NCBI GenBank assembly: GCA_002420005.1
Contig: DIHE01000171.1
Span: forward strand, 62,001-126,000
DNA length: 64,000 bases
Direction of reading: 5' to 3'
Origin: Holophagales bacterium UBA5704
GTDB lineage: Bacteria > Acidobacteriota > Thermoanaerobaculia > Multivoradales > UBA5704
The position numbers were made by a program, and so were the translations under genes. Positions 15,883 to 24,830 of the stretch are shown here, one piece after another; the first letter of the stretch is position 1; every line of letters begins with the position of its first letter. The notes under the pieces are model-generated. The model did no database searches. It saw only the letters and a program-made list of their open reading frames with translations, and had not been told where the DNA came from.

Positions 15883-17918
15883 GCCTGCCCCCGAACGGAT
15901 TCCGGCGGGTCGCGACCGCCCGTGGGTCGAGCGCGCGCGCCGGAATCCTCGGGACCCTCCACGGCGAGGTCCTGACCCCGGTCTTCATGCCGGTGGGCAC
16001 GCAGGCGACGGTGAAGGCGCAACTGCCGCAGACGCTCCTCGACTCGGGTTCGCAGGTGCTCCTGGCGAACACCTATCACCTCCTGTTGCGGCCGGGGCCG
16101 GAGGTTCTGCGTCGCCTCGGGGGCATCCACCGGTTCATGAGCTGGCCGCGCGCGGTGCTCACCGACTCCGGTGGCTTCCAGGTCTTCTCCCTCCCCGGCG
16201 CCTGCTCCGTCTCCGAGGAAGGGGCCACCTTCCGGAGCTACGTGGACCACCGCACCGTTCTGCTGAGCCCCGAGTCGAGCATCTCGACCCAGATCGCCAT
16301 CGGCGCCGACGTCATGATGGCCTTCGACCACTGTGTGGCCTCCACCGTCGATCTCGCCACGGCCCGCGCCGCGGCGGACCTGACCGCGCGCTGGGCGATG
16401 CGCAGCCTGAAGGCGCGCGGGGAGTCTCCGCAAGCCCTCTTCGGCATCGTGCAGGGTGCGCTCTTCCCCGATCTGCGGCGCGAGTGCGCGGCGCGCCTGG
16501 CCGAGATGCCGTTCGACGGGTACGCGATCGGCGGCCTGGCGGTGGGCGAGGGCCGCGCCGAGCGGGAGGACATGTGTGCGCTCACCGCCGAGCTTCTGCC
16601 GCCGGACAAGCCGCGGTACCTGATGGGCGTGGGCACGCCGCTCGACATCCTGGAGGCCGTGCACCGCGGGGTGGACATGTTCGACTGCATCATCCCCACG
16701 CAGGTGGCGCAGCGCGGCGGGGCCTTCACCTCGCGCGGCTACCTGCAGCTGCGCCGGGGCATCCACGCGCTGGCCGACCGGCCGCTCGATCCGGACTGCG
16801 ATTGCCCCACCTGCCCCCGCCACTCGCGCGCCTACCTGCACCACCTGATCAAGGTGCAGGAGCCGCTCGGCTGGCAGCTCCTGGGCCAGCACAACCTGCA
16901 CTTCTACCACCGCCTGCTGCGCGACGTCCGGGAGAGCATCCTGGCGGACACCTTCGCGGACCTCTACCGTGAGCGGCGCGACGCGCTCGGCGTCGCCGAC
17001 CTGGACAACCCCGTCACCCGGTCCCGGGTGCGCAAGGCCCCTCCGACGACGAGAGGCGCCTACGCCGTGCACCTTGCGCCTGAAGGCTTCGCGAGCATCC
17101 GCCACGTCGCCTCGGGCGAGACCATGCACGCGCGCACGCCGCCCATGGACGAGGCGCGTTCCCTGTACGTGGAGCAATCAGCCCTGCGCGAAAGGCTGCC
17201 CCTTCGCACCGGGGAGGACCCGGCGGACGCGGAGGCGCTGGTGGTCTGGGACGTGGGGCTCGGCGCCGCGGCCAATGCGATGGCGGCGATCCGGTGCTAC
17301 GAGGACGCCGCGGCGGGCGAGCCCCTGCGCGGGCTGCGCATCGTCAGCTTCGAGACCGACCTCGACCCGCTCCGCCTCGCGCTGCGGCACCACCGTCACT
17401 TCCCCTACCTGCGCCACAGCGGACCCGCCACCCTGCTCGCCACCGGAGAATGGACATCGCGCACCCACGCGGGCCTCGAATGGCGGCTGCACGAGGGGGA
17501 CTTCGCGGACACCGTGGCCCAGGCGCCGTTCGCCCCGGATCTGGTGTTCTACGACTTTTTCTCGGTCGCGACGAACCCGGAGGCCTGGACGCTGTCGGCC
17601 TTCGAACGCCTGCACGCCGCCTGTGCCGGGAGAGCCGTCGAGCTTTTCACCTACACCTCCTCCACAGCGGTGCGCGCGGCCCTGTTGGGAGCGGGCTTCT
17701 GGGTCGCCCGGGGCCGTCCCACCGACGGCCGGCCCGAGAGCACGATCGCGCTCACGGCCTCCGCGGCCGACCCTGCCGCCGGGCGTCGCCACGATCTGCT
17801 CGGCCCCGAGTGGCTCCAGCGCTGGCGTCGCTCGCACGCCCGCTTCCCGAGCGACGTCGCGGCTGGCGAGCACGCCGCTTTCGCGGAACGGATTCTGGGC
17901 CACCCGCAGTTCCGCTGA
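15879..17918 (+). CDS. tgt: Queuine tRNA-ribosyltransferase fused to an MnmD-type tRNA methyltransferase
   Basis: The product is 679 residues, against about 375 for Tgt alone. Residues ~1-370 are Tgt: general acid/base D96 (LTDSGGFQVF), nucleophile D269 (DMFDCIIPT) and zinc ligands CDCPTC plus a histidine near QHNLHF. The usual TRNARHG-like segment after the nucleophile reads TQVAQRGG, a visible divergence. Residues ~395-679 match the methyltransferase half of MnmC (MnmD): VWDVGLGAAANA as SAM motif I and DLVFYDFFSVATNPEAWT. Tgt inserts preQ1 at G34 and MnmD methylates nm5U34, so both halves act on the tRNA wobble base. The frame is continuous across the join. Confidence 0.85.
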   Translation: MSLPPNGFRRVATARGSSARAGILGTLHGEVLTPVFMPVGTQATVKAQLPQTLLDSGSQVLLANTYHLLLRPGPEVLRRLGGIHRFMSWPRAVLTDSGGFQVFSLPGACSVSEEGATFRSYVDHRTVLLSPESSISTQIAIGADVMMAFDHCVASTVDLATARAAADLTARWAMRSLKARGESPQALFGIVQGALFPDLRRECAARLAEMPFDGYAIGGLAVGEGRAEREDMCALTAELLPPDKPRYLMGVGTPLDILEAVHRGVDMFDCIIPTQVAQRGGAFTSRGYLQLRRGIHALADRPLDPDCDCPTCPRHSRAYLHHLIKVQEPLGWQLLGQHNLHFYHRLLRDVRESILADTFADLYRERRDALGVADLDNPVTRSRVRKAPPTTRGAYAVHLAPEGFASIRHVASGETMHARTPPMDEARSLYVEQSALRERLPLRTGEDPADAEALVVWDVGLGAAANAMAAIRCYEDAAAGEPLRGLRIVSFETDLDPLRLALRHHRHFPYLRHSGPATLLATGEWTSRTHAGLEWRLHEGDFADTVAQAPFAPDLVFYDFFSVATNPEAWTLSAFERLHAACAGRAVELFTYTSSTAVRAALLGAGFWVARGRPTDGRPESTIALTASAADPAAGRRHDLLGPEWLQRWRRSHARFPSDVAAGEHAAFAERILGHPQFR

Positions 17919-17940
17919 GCACGGTTTGCGGGACCCGCGC

Positions 17941-17946
17941 TATGCT
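17941..17946 (+). promoter_or_regulatory. -10 box of leaderless-looking promoter (AAA ATPase-nuclease)
   Basis: TATGCT ends 6 nt before the ATG at 17953, with CGCGCC between and no Shine-Dalgarno. Confidence 0.45.
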
Positions 17947-17952
17947 CGCGCC

Positions 17953-19533
17953 ATGCGCCGCTTCAACACCACCGGCCCCTGCGAGCCCTCGCGGCACTAC
18001 ATGATCCCGCCTCTCGAACGGCTCCCCGAGGCGCGCGGGCTGGTCGAGGGCGGTGACTACTTCGTGCTGCACGCACCGCGGCAGAGCGGCAAGACGACCA
18101 CGCTGCTCGCTTTGGCGCGGGCGTTGACGGCCGCAGGGGAGCTCGCCGCGCTCCACTTCAGTTGTGAGACCGGCGAGCCGGCCGGAGACGACTACGAAGC
18201 CGCCCAGCGGGCCCTCCTCGCGGATCTCCGGGAGCGCGCGCGGATCGACCTGCCGGGGGCGCTGCACCCGCCGGAGACCTGGCCGGAGGCTCCTCCGCTC
18301 AGCTTGCTCCGCGTCGCCCTCGGCGCCTGGGCGCGTGCCTGTCCGCGCCGTCTGGCCCTCTTCTTCGACGAGATTGACGCGCTGCGTGGGGAGAGTCTGC
18401 GGGCGGTGCTCCGCCAGCTCCGCAGCGGCTTCGCCGATCGGCCGGCCGATTTCCCCTGGTCGGTCGCCCTGTGTGGCCTGCGCGATGTCCGGGACTACAA
18501 GGCCGCGAGCGGCGGCGACCCGGAGCGGCTGGGTACGTCCAGCCCGTTCAACGTCAAGGTCGCTTCGCCGCGGCTGCGCGATTTCAGCGAGAGCGACGTG
18601 CGCGCTCTCTACGCGCAGCACACGGCCGAGACCGGCCAGGTTTTCACCGAGGAGGCGCTCGTCCGCCTCTGGGAGCTGGGCCAGGGCCAACCCTGGCTGA
18701 CCAATGCCCTCGCCCGTGAAATCATCGAAGGGATGGAGATCCCCCCTCCCGATCCCATCACCCGGGAGCACGCCGAAACCGCTCGCGAGAGACTGATCCT
18801 GGCCCGTGCCACGCACCTCGACTCTCTCGTCGCCCGCCTGTCCGAGCCGCGGGTGCGCAGAGTGATCGAGCCGATCCTGGCCGGCGAGATCATCACCGGC
18901 GACACCTACGACGACGACGTGACCTACGTCCGCGATCTCGGCCTGATCGCGCCGGGCAATCCGATCCGCATCGCCAATCCGATCTATCGGGAAGTGATCG
19001 TGCGCGTTCTCGCCGCCGCCGTGGAGGGCAACATCCAGACCGATCCGAAGAGCTTCGTGGCGGCGGACGGAAGGCTCGGCCTGCGGCGCGTCCTCGACGA
19101 ATTCGCGGCGTTCTGGCGTGAGCACGGCGAAGTCCTCGCCGCCGGCCTGCCCTACCACGAGGTCGCGCCGCAGCTCGTCCTGATGGCCTATCTGCAGCGG
19201 GTCGTCAACGGCGGCGGCCAGATCGAGCGCGAAGTCGGCGTCGGCCGTGGCCGCATCGATCTCTGCATCCGCTGGCCCTACGACCTCCCCGGCGGAGGGC
19301 GCGCGGTGCAGAGGGAGGCGCTGGAGCTGAAAGTCTGGGCACCCGGCAAACCGGACCCCCTGCCGCGTGGGCTGACGCAGCTCGAAGGGTATTTGAGCCA
19401 GCTCGGGCTGGACCACGGCACCCTGGCGATCTTCGACCGCCGACCGGAGGCGGCCCCCATCGAAGACCGCACCCGGTTCGAGGAGGCCAGAACACCCCAC
19501 CGGGGGTATGCGGTGACGGTGCTCCGGGGCTGA
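17953..19533 (+). CDS. AAA-like ATPase with C-terminal PD-(D/E)XK nuclease-like domain
   Basis: The product is 526 residues. An AAA-like P-loop ATPase domain has Walker A APRQSGKTT (~41-49) and Walker B LALFFDEIDAL (~134-144). A winged-helix-like middle follows (GEIITGDTYDDDVTYVRDLGL). The C-terminal ~110 residues show a nuclease-like D...ExK set: D436 in GRGRIDLCIRW, E458 and K460 in ALELKVW, then LTQLEGYLSQL. Such ATPase-nuclease proteins occur in accessory regions; their role is not established. It starts 34 bp after the tRNA-modification gene and marks the start of the accessory region. Confidence 0.8.
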   Translation: MRRFNTTGPCEPSRHYMIPPLERLPEARGLVEGGDYFVLHAPRQSGKTTTLLALARALTAAGELAALHFSCETGEPAGDDYEAAQRALLADLRERARIDLPGALHPPETWPEAPPLSLLRVALGAWARACPRRLALFFDEIDALRGESLRAVLRQLRSGFADRPADFPWSVALCGLRDVRDYKAASGGDPERLGTSSPFNVKVASPRLRDFSESDVRALYAQHTAETGQVFTEEALVRLWELGQGQPWLTNALAREIIEGMEIPPPDPITREHAETARERLILARATHLDSLVARLSEPRVRRVIEPILAGEIITGDTYDDDVTYVRDLGLIAPGNPIRIANPIYREVIVRVLAAAVEGNIQTDPKSFVAADGRLGLRRVLDEFAAFWREHGEVLAAGLPYHEVAPQLVLMAYLQRVVNGGGQIEREVGVGRGRIDLCIRWPYDLPGGGRAVQREALELKVWAPGKPDPLPRGLTQLEGYLSQLGLDHGTLAIFDRRPEAAPIEDRTRFEEARTPHRGYAVTVLRG

Positions 19534-19568
19534 GGGGGCCGGCGATCGAGTCGATCGAGAGGTACCTT

Positions 19569-19586
19569 TGTAGCAGACACGCTACA
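19569..19586. promoter_or_regulatory. Inverted repeat overlapping the Phd antitoxin promoter
   Basis: TGTAGC-AGACAC-GCTACA is a 6-bp dyad that overlaps the TACACT -10 box. The position suits autorepression by the Phd-family product. Confidence 0.4.
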
Positions 19587-19588
19587 CT
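19583..19588 (+). promoter_or_regulatory. -10 box of leaderless-looking promoter (Phd antitoxin)
   Basis: TACACT ends 9 nt before the ATG at 19598. No Shine-Dalgarno is seen. Confidence 0.4.
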
Positions 19589-19597
19589 GGATAGATC

Positions 19598-19930
19598 ATG
19601 GCAGCCGCCATTTCTCAACGGGAGCCTCGCAACCACAGCGGCGAGATCTTGCGCCAAGCGGAAAGAGGCGGAGTGTTCACGGTCACGGTGGGCGGCCGGC
19701 CCGTAGCGTTGATCGGCCCTTGCCCGCGGCGCCAATGGGTCCCTCGTTCCGAGATCCTCCGCCTCCTTCGTTCCGGCCCGCCCGATCCTGAGCTCCGCCA
19801 GGACATCGCAGAGCTGGGGGGGGGATTGGAGGAGCTTGCGGACCCTTGGGAGGCTCTGCCGAGGGCTACTTACTACCCGAACCAGGGCCAGCATAGGCAT
19901 GACAGAGACCGTAGAGCGCTTATTCGGTGA
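19598..19930 (+). CDS. Phd/YefM-family antitoxin without a recognisable toxin partner
   Basis: The product is 110 residues. The N-terminal half matches prevent-host-death antitoxins (SGEILRQAERGGVFTVTVGGRPVALIGP): a DNA-binding dimer fold that represses its own operon. Related antitoxins usually end soon after an acidic helix such as ELGGGLEELADPWEAL and are followed by a PIN-domain VapC. Here no PIN gene follows. The frame runs on for about 25 more residues into the start of a 1423-residue gene, overlapping it by 32 bp. Either a VapC was lost, or the large protein is the partner. Confidence 0.75.
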   Translation: MAAAISQREPRNHSGEILRQAERGGVFTVTVGGRPVALIGPCPRRQWVPRSEILRLLRSGPPDPELRQDIAELGGGLEELADPWEALPRATYYPNQGQHRHDRDRRALIR

Positions 19931-22900
19931 CGCGGCAGCGTTGGGCCGGCGGAATCAGGAGACGATCGAGCTTGCCCGCCGACACTGCGTCCACATGGAG
20001 TTCCGTGAGTGGGAACTCGGTGGGCGGGGCATGGCCGAGGCAGCCACCGGCCTGCCGATCAATACCCGGCGTGTGCACTGCGCGTACGCACCTCCTGCGG
20101 GCGGCGCGGCGGCGAATCTCGACTGGATCACTTCAGAGTTCTACAAGAAGAATTGCCTGGGCTGCCCGCACCGTCGGCCGACCGGAGAACTTCCCAACCT
20201 TGCCACCGTCGTCGAAGGCCGTGAAGCCGAGCAGGATGCGGCGGCAATCCGGGAGCGAAAGAGGCTCGGAAATCTGCGGGAGGTCTGGGACCGGCGAGTT
20301 GAGGATAGACGCACAATGCGCGCCGAAGCCGAACCTCCCATGCTTGCCGCGCTTGACGACTTGGAGTTGGTCGATGCTGATCCGACGGCCCAAGTAAACA
20401 CCGAGGAAGTCGCTTCATCGATCCGCAGGCTCGTCGCACTGGCCGAACGAGCACCCGAGACGTACTCCGCCCAAGTCATCGAGCACATTGCACAACTGAT
20501 CGAGGGCGTTCAATTGCACGAGCTGGGCGCACCTCTTCGTCATGTTGCGCGCTCCAGGCCGGAATACCGCTCCCGTGTAATTGCCGTCGCTCTCACCAGT
20601 CTCCGCAAGGCTCCTGTCGTCGAAGCGGGGCGCTGCTTGGTCGACCTTTCGGCCGAGCTCGCCGGTTCGGCATGTCAGGACGGAGTTATCGAATCCCTCA
20701 TCATGCTCGCTGGGCAGCCCGAGATCGACGAGATTGGCTACCAGAGAGTGCGGTCGGCGCGGAACGACCCCGCCGGCCTGCGGCTCGTGGCGGATCTGGA
20801 ACCGAGTACCGTGAGAGCAGCGATTCAGAGGTTTCTCCGCCGCCGAAAACCCCCAAGCGGCCTGATTCTGCCTGCAGGCGTGCGATCTGACCTGAAGGAC
20901 GACTCATCCTCCGACTTGGAGAGATGTGCAGCGGCCGGCGCAGTCCGCCAGCTTGCCGCTACCCATGCCGAACTCGCGACGGGTCTCATCGCCGAGCTCA
21001 CCGCTTGCCTCGCAGACGATGACATGGACATGTATGGCCTTCATCCGGTGGCTGACATCCAGCACACCCTTGCAGTGCTGCTGACTGTCCGCGGGTCGGA
21101 TGTGGTGATCGCCTTGGAGCGGGCGGGCGAGCAGGCCGACGACGAATACAGGGGCCGTCTTTTCGGTGTGCTCGAACGTGCTCGCCATCTGTTGGACCCC
21201 GAGTATCACTGGCGCGAGCCTGGCGACCCTGTGCTCGGGGAGGAGGAGCGCGGATGCCTGCGCGCACTGCTAATCACTACTGCGTTCAGGCGGCTGGATG
21301 GCACTTGGGGCGTCGAGACATCGCAGCAGGCAGCCTCCCTTATCAAGGATATTGCCTCCGAAGCACCCGGTCCGATGGTTGAGTATATCCCTACCCTGCT
21401 CGGCGCTCTACTGCTAACTATAGACCGCCTGGACAGCCACTCCTCCAGTCGGCTCGCTCTCGTGGGCGCGCCGCCACCACATCTCCGGCAACTAGAGGAA
21501 GAGCATTCGCGCGTGGTTGTATCAGGGACTGCCTCTTGCCTTTCAAAAGCGATCAAAGCGCTTGGCGCAAGCTATCCAGCTGAGGTCGTTGCGGCAATTG
21601 AGAGCGCCCTCAACTCCGAGCGTGCCAACGAGATGAAGGCTGAGTTTATACGGAGACTTCTGCGTATTCTCGGAGAAATCGGTGGCGTGCATGGTGATCA
21701 AGCCGGTCTGCTTCGGAAATCGTTGCCGATTCTGTACACATACCTGGTCCACTCCGATCCCTCTTTACGCGCTGCTGCTATAGAAGCCTGGACGGCTATT
21801 GGTGAGCGACATTCCACTCCCTCGAGCCTCGGCGACCTTCTTCCGGCGCTTGTCACGGATCGCTTTCTCGTGGTCATCGAAGCTTTGTTAGGTGCGGCTT
21901 CGGTTTTGGAGTGGTCTGCGCAGGACACAGAGTTCCTCCTAAATTATGCATGGGTAGTCGCGGCGCAAATACCTCCCTTATATCGCGAGACCTTGAAAAA
22001 AGCACTTAGGACAGCGAGGTCCCTCGCTGGGAATCAGCGCGTAGCCGTCGAGAAGATGGTCATGCAACGCGCTGGAGACCTGGACGGCTATGACCTCAGG
22101 GAAACCCTCCGGGGCGAATGGATGGAGCGTTCTCGGCGATCGGCTACAATGGCGCAGCTGCGGTTGAGGCTTGCTTGTGATCGTCGCATCGATAATCGCA
22201 TTAACTCAAGCGATCAAGAGGGGCTCACGGAGTTGCTGGAGTGCGGCATCGGCCTCGCCGAACTGTCGCAAAGCGACGTCCTCGCAGCATCCTTGGAGTG
22301 GTGTCCGGAATACCCTCATTTCGCAGCCGAGTTCGCAGAGGTCCTGTGGCGAGCTGGGCGCCCCGCCGATGCTGCCGCGGTAATGGAGACAGTTCTATTT
22401 GGTACTCCTGACGAGCGTGTATACGAAGGGAGGAGGGCGGCGATTGGCTGTTTCTTGGCCGCGGTTCGTCTCGATGCGGACCTTCTGGAGGGCGCTCAGG
22501 TCGATCGAGCGATCCAGAAGGCCGCCGAGGGGCTCGCCCGCTCCTTCCGTGCCGGTGACGGGGACGATTCCCTGGCTTACTACCTCGCGGTGCAGACAGC
22601 GATCAGGATCAGGGTCCGCTGCTTGCTCGGGGGAGCCGAACTACCGGCGTTCTTGGCGGACCTCGGTTTGCTCCCGGAACTGAACGTGCGCCCAGTCAGT
22701 CGAGACCCTGCTGTTCGTTTGCGCGAGCGGGCAGACCGGCTGGTCGCGGCTGGAAAATTGTTGGGCGACAGCGGAGAGCGACGAACCGCTACGGGAGCGT
22801 ACGTCCGCGCGATCGCGAGTCTCTGTGACATTGGTGCGTACCTCCTGCGTTTCGACGCCGCAGAGCTCGACGCCAGCGATTCCCGCGCCGCCCATCTCAC

Positions 22901-24170
22901 TGCGGCACAGAGGCGCGCGGCAACAGGACTGGCCGAGCTCCGAAGCTCGTTCGGAGATGACGATCCCATCGTCTCTCGCATTGTCAGCGCCTGTAAGCAG
23001 GTTGCTGCGATCACCAAGGGTAATGCAGTACTGCCGCTGCTGTCGGAGTGGGCGACTCTGCCGATGCCGCTGCTCATCATTCATGGGCCTCAGACGCGCG
23101 CTCGGACCCATCACGAGAATGAATCGGAGACCGTCGAGGGGACACCACCCGCTTGCCATCCGGTCGCTGTCGCGCTCGCCTACATTGACGACCGACTCGT
23201 GACCGGCACCCAGGTTTTGCGACCCGGAACGGTGTACACCTTGCGGCTTGACGTCAGGCCGGGTGACTGGCCAGACTGGGCCGAGAGGCTCGATGCCGAG
23301 ATTGTCAGTCATCTCAGCGCCGCCGAGGCCGTTACACCGACGTTCACCTGGCAAAGACCCGGACCACGCTCTGACGGTGACTCGCTGCGCGGCGAGGGCA
23401 CGCTCATTCTGCGATTTGGACTCGCTGCCGGTCGGCCGGCGCCCCCGTTCCGTCTGTCACTTCGTATGCGGGGCCAGAGCGACGGTAAACCCCGACAGGC
23501 GGCCTGCGATATCTCTGGCCATCGTGAATTACGCCTTCGCCCATTTGACCCATCCCGCGACGCTCTGACCAGCTATCCTGTTGTCGACGAACGACTACTT
23601 GCGCTCTACGAAGACCTCCACGGCGCGGGCTATAACGAGGATCATGTCCAGGCGTTCTGTAGACTTCTTACGGCAGTCTGCCGTGTGGGTTTATCCATGA
23701 CTTGGGAGAAACGGTACAAGCGAGGCAAGAGCGTGACAGAGCGTGAATTCCACGACGATCTCCACGCCCGGCTACTGGCTGATCCGGAGCTCGGCGGGCG
23801 CGTTGAGCGCAACGAACCGCTCGCGCTGGGGTACCTAGATATCAGGCACGACGCCATCACGGCCGAACTCAAAGTCGAACGAGCGATGCCAGTTACCGAG
23901 GAGCGGGCCCCGAAGTACATGGGGCAACCAACGCAGTACGCCGCTGCGGATGGGGCGAGGCTCTCGATCCTTTGCATTCTGGACATGAGTCCGAAGGACA
24001 GGCCCGTCGGCACGCCTGAAAACTACCTGTGGCGGATTCAGCCAGCCCTCCACGGCTTGACCAACCCTGAGGCGCCGTCGCTTGTGACGGTCGTTGTCGT
24101 GAATGGCAACCTACCAGTGCCAAGTGCGTGGCCGCGAAGGGCGACCGGCAGCCACACAACCCTTCCCTGA
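19899..24170 (+). CDS. Giant helical-repeat protein with Cys-rich N-terminus and C-terminal PD-(D/E)XK-like nuclease domain, unknown family
   Basis: The product is 1423 residues; I do not recognise the family. Residues 1-95 carry four spaced cysteines (C30, C61, C86, C89, the last pair in CLGC), suggesting a metal site. Residues ~150-1060 are predicted alpha-helical and HEAT-like. A beta-rich stretch (~1085-1200) follows. The C-terminus looks like a restriction-type nuclease: helix with E1283 and D1286-D1287 (EREFHDDLHARL), then D1314 or D1318 (GYLDIRHDAIT), then E1323 and K1325 (AELKV), and a Q in KYMGQPTQY. Base composition is lower in GC than its neighbours (55 % by hand count at 21721-21780 against 77 % at 10021-10080), suggesting transfer. 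The ATG at 19899 lies inside the antitoxin gene. A defence or toxin role is inferred. Confidence 0.7.
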   Translation: MTETVERLFGDAAALGRRNQETIELARRHCVHMEFREWELGGRGMAEAATGLPINTRRVHCAYAPPAGGAAANLDWITSEFYKKNCLGCPHRRPTGELPNLATVVEGREAEQDAAAIRERKRLGNLREVWDRRVEDRRTMRAEAEPPMLAALDDLELVDADPTAQVNTEEVASSIRRLVALAERAPETYSAQVIEHIAQLIEGVQLHELGAPLRHVARSRPEYRSRVIAVALTSLRKAPVVEAGRCLVDLSAELAGSACQDGVIESLIMLAGQPEIDEIGYQRVRSARNDPAGLRLVADLEPSTVRAAIQRFLRRRKPPSGLILPAGVRSDLKDDSSSDLERCAAAGAVRQLAATHAELATGLIAELTACLADDDMDMYGLHPVADIQHTLAVLLTVRGSDVVIALERAGEQADDEYRGRLFGVLERARHLLDPEYHWREPGDPVLGEEERGCLRALLITTAFRRLDGTWGVETSQQAASLIKDIASEAPGPMVEYIPTLLGALLLTIDRLDSHSSSRLALVGAPPPHLRQLEEEHSRVVVSGTASCLSKAIKALGASYPAEVVAAIESALNSERANEMKAEFIRRLLRILGEIGGVHGDQAGLLRKSLPILYTYLVHSDPSLRAAAIEAWTAIGERHSTPSSLGDLLPALVTDRFLVVIEALLGAASVLEWSAQDTEFLLNYAWVVAAQIPPLYRETLKKALRTARSLAGNQRVAVEKMVMQRAGDLDGYDLRETLRGEWMERSRRSATMAQLRLRLACDRRIDNRINSSDQEGLTELLECGIGLAELSQSDVLAASLEWCPEYPHFAAEFAEVLWRAGRPADAAAVMETVLFGTPDERVYEGRRAAIGCFLAAVRLDADLLEGAQVDRAIQKAAEGLARSFRAGDGDDSLAYYLAVQTAIRIRVRCLLGGAELPAFLADLGLLPELNVRPVSRDPAVRLRERADRLVAAGKLLGDSGERRTATGAYVRAIASLCDIGAYLLRFDAAELDASDSRAAHLTAAQRRAATGLAELRSSFGDDDPIVSRIVSACKQVAAITKGNAVLPLLSEWATLPMPLLIIHGPQTRARTHHENESETVEGTPPACHPVAVALAYIDDRLVTGTQVLRPGTVYTLRLDVRPGDWPDWAERLDAEIVSHLSAAEAVTPTFTWQRPGPRSDGDSLRGEGTLILRFGLAAGRPAPPFRLSLRMRGQSDGKPRQAACDISGHRELRLRPFDPSRDALTSYPVVDERLLALYEDLHGAGYNEDHVQAFCRLLTAVCRVGLSMTWEKRYKRGKSVTEREFHDDLHARLLADPELGGRVERNEPLALGYLDIRHDAITAELKVERAMPVTEERAPKYMGQPTQYAAADGARLSILCILDMSPKDRPVGTPENYLWRIQPALHGLTNPEAPSLVTVVVVNGNLPVPSAWPRRATGSHTTLP

Positions 24171-24220
24171 GCGAACCAGAACCTTGCCCGAGCCAGTGTT
24201 TTAAGAGGAAACGGTTGGAA

Positions 24221-24607
24221 GTGAACGAAAGCGAACGCTACGTCAAGATCGTGGAGTGGTCGCCAGAGGATCAGTGTTTCGTGGGGAGTTGCCCCGGGCT
24301 TCTGTACGGGGGCTGCCACGGGCCTGACGAGAGAGCGGTGTTCGCGGAACTCTGCGAGATAGTGGAGGAAGTCGTCGAGCTCTACAAGAGGGACGGGAAG
24401 GCTTTTCCGTCGCCCACCTTCGGCAGGGACTACGCCAGCGCTTCGGCTCGTTCCGGGCTCTGGGCGGTCACGTTGCCTGACCAGGAGTTTCATACGCTTC
24501 CAGAAGCTCCCCCACGCAGTGGCGCAAGGCCGGAAGCTTCGTCTGGAGCGCTCTCCAGACGGTGGGATGATCGACGGCGGCGTAGCCGTGGATCAGAAGA
24601 TTCCTGA
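24221..24607 (+). CDS. Orphan HicB-like antitoxin domain protein
   Basis: The product is about 128 residues. The first ~70 match HicB-type antitoxins: YVKIVEWSPEDQCFVGSCPG, then GGCHGPDERAVFAELCEIVEE. HicB normally neutralises the RNase HicA, but no HicA is found on either side. The remaining ~55 residues are low-complexity and run antisense through the end of the convergent HepT gene (140 bp overlap), which suggests the natural stop was lost. The start is either the GTG at 24221 or the TTG at 24215, which sits at better distance from AAGAGGA. It lies 50 bp after the giant nuclease gene. Confidence 0.6.
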   Translation: MNESERYVKIVEWSPEDQCFVGSCPGLLYGGCHGPDERAVFAELCEIVEEVVELYKRDGKAFPSPTFGRDYASASARSGLWAVTLPDQEFHTLPEAPPRSGARPEASSGALSRRWDDRRRRSRGSEDS

Positions 24608-24830
24608 AAGACACAATCTGAGGAAGGTCGGGGATTCGTGCCGCGATCTCAGGGTCCACCTTGGACAATTGGTTCAGAGCCTCGCCGATGATCTCGAACT
24701 GTCGTTCGACGGCGGAACGAAGCTTGAGATCCTCCATGTAGTCGCCAAGGTGGAGGCCGCGCGTGAAATCAAAGATGGTGTCCGAGGCCTCCCTCACGTC
24801 CCAGAGGTAGGCTTGGGGCTCACGCCGCAT
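24468..24830 (-). CDS. hepT: HepT-family RNase toxin
   Basis: The product is 120 residues, all helical, HEPN superfamily (DUF86). The active-site motif Rx4HxY is present as R76, H81 and Y83 in RNLLIHGY. In studied systems HepT is an RNase or tRNA-targeting toxin silenced by its MntA partner through AMPylation of this tyrosine. Its start overlaps the end of the mntA-like gene by 11 bp, the usual order for the type VII pair. Its 3' end is overlapped antisense by the HicB-like gene. Confidence 0.88.
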   Translation of the reverse strand: MRREPQAYLWDVREASDTIFDFTRGLHLGDYMEDLKLRSAVERQFEIIGEALNQLSKVDPEIAARIPDLPQIVSFRNLLIHGYAAVDHPTVWRALQTKLPALRHCVGELLEAYETPGQAT

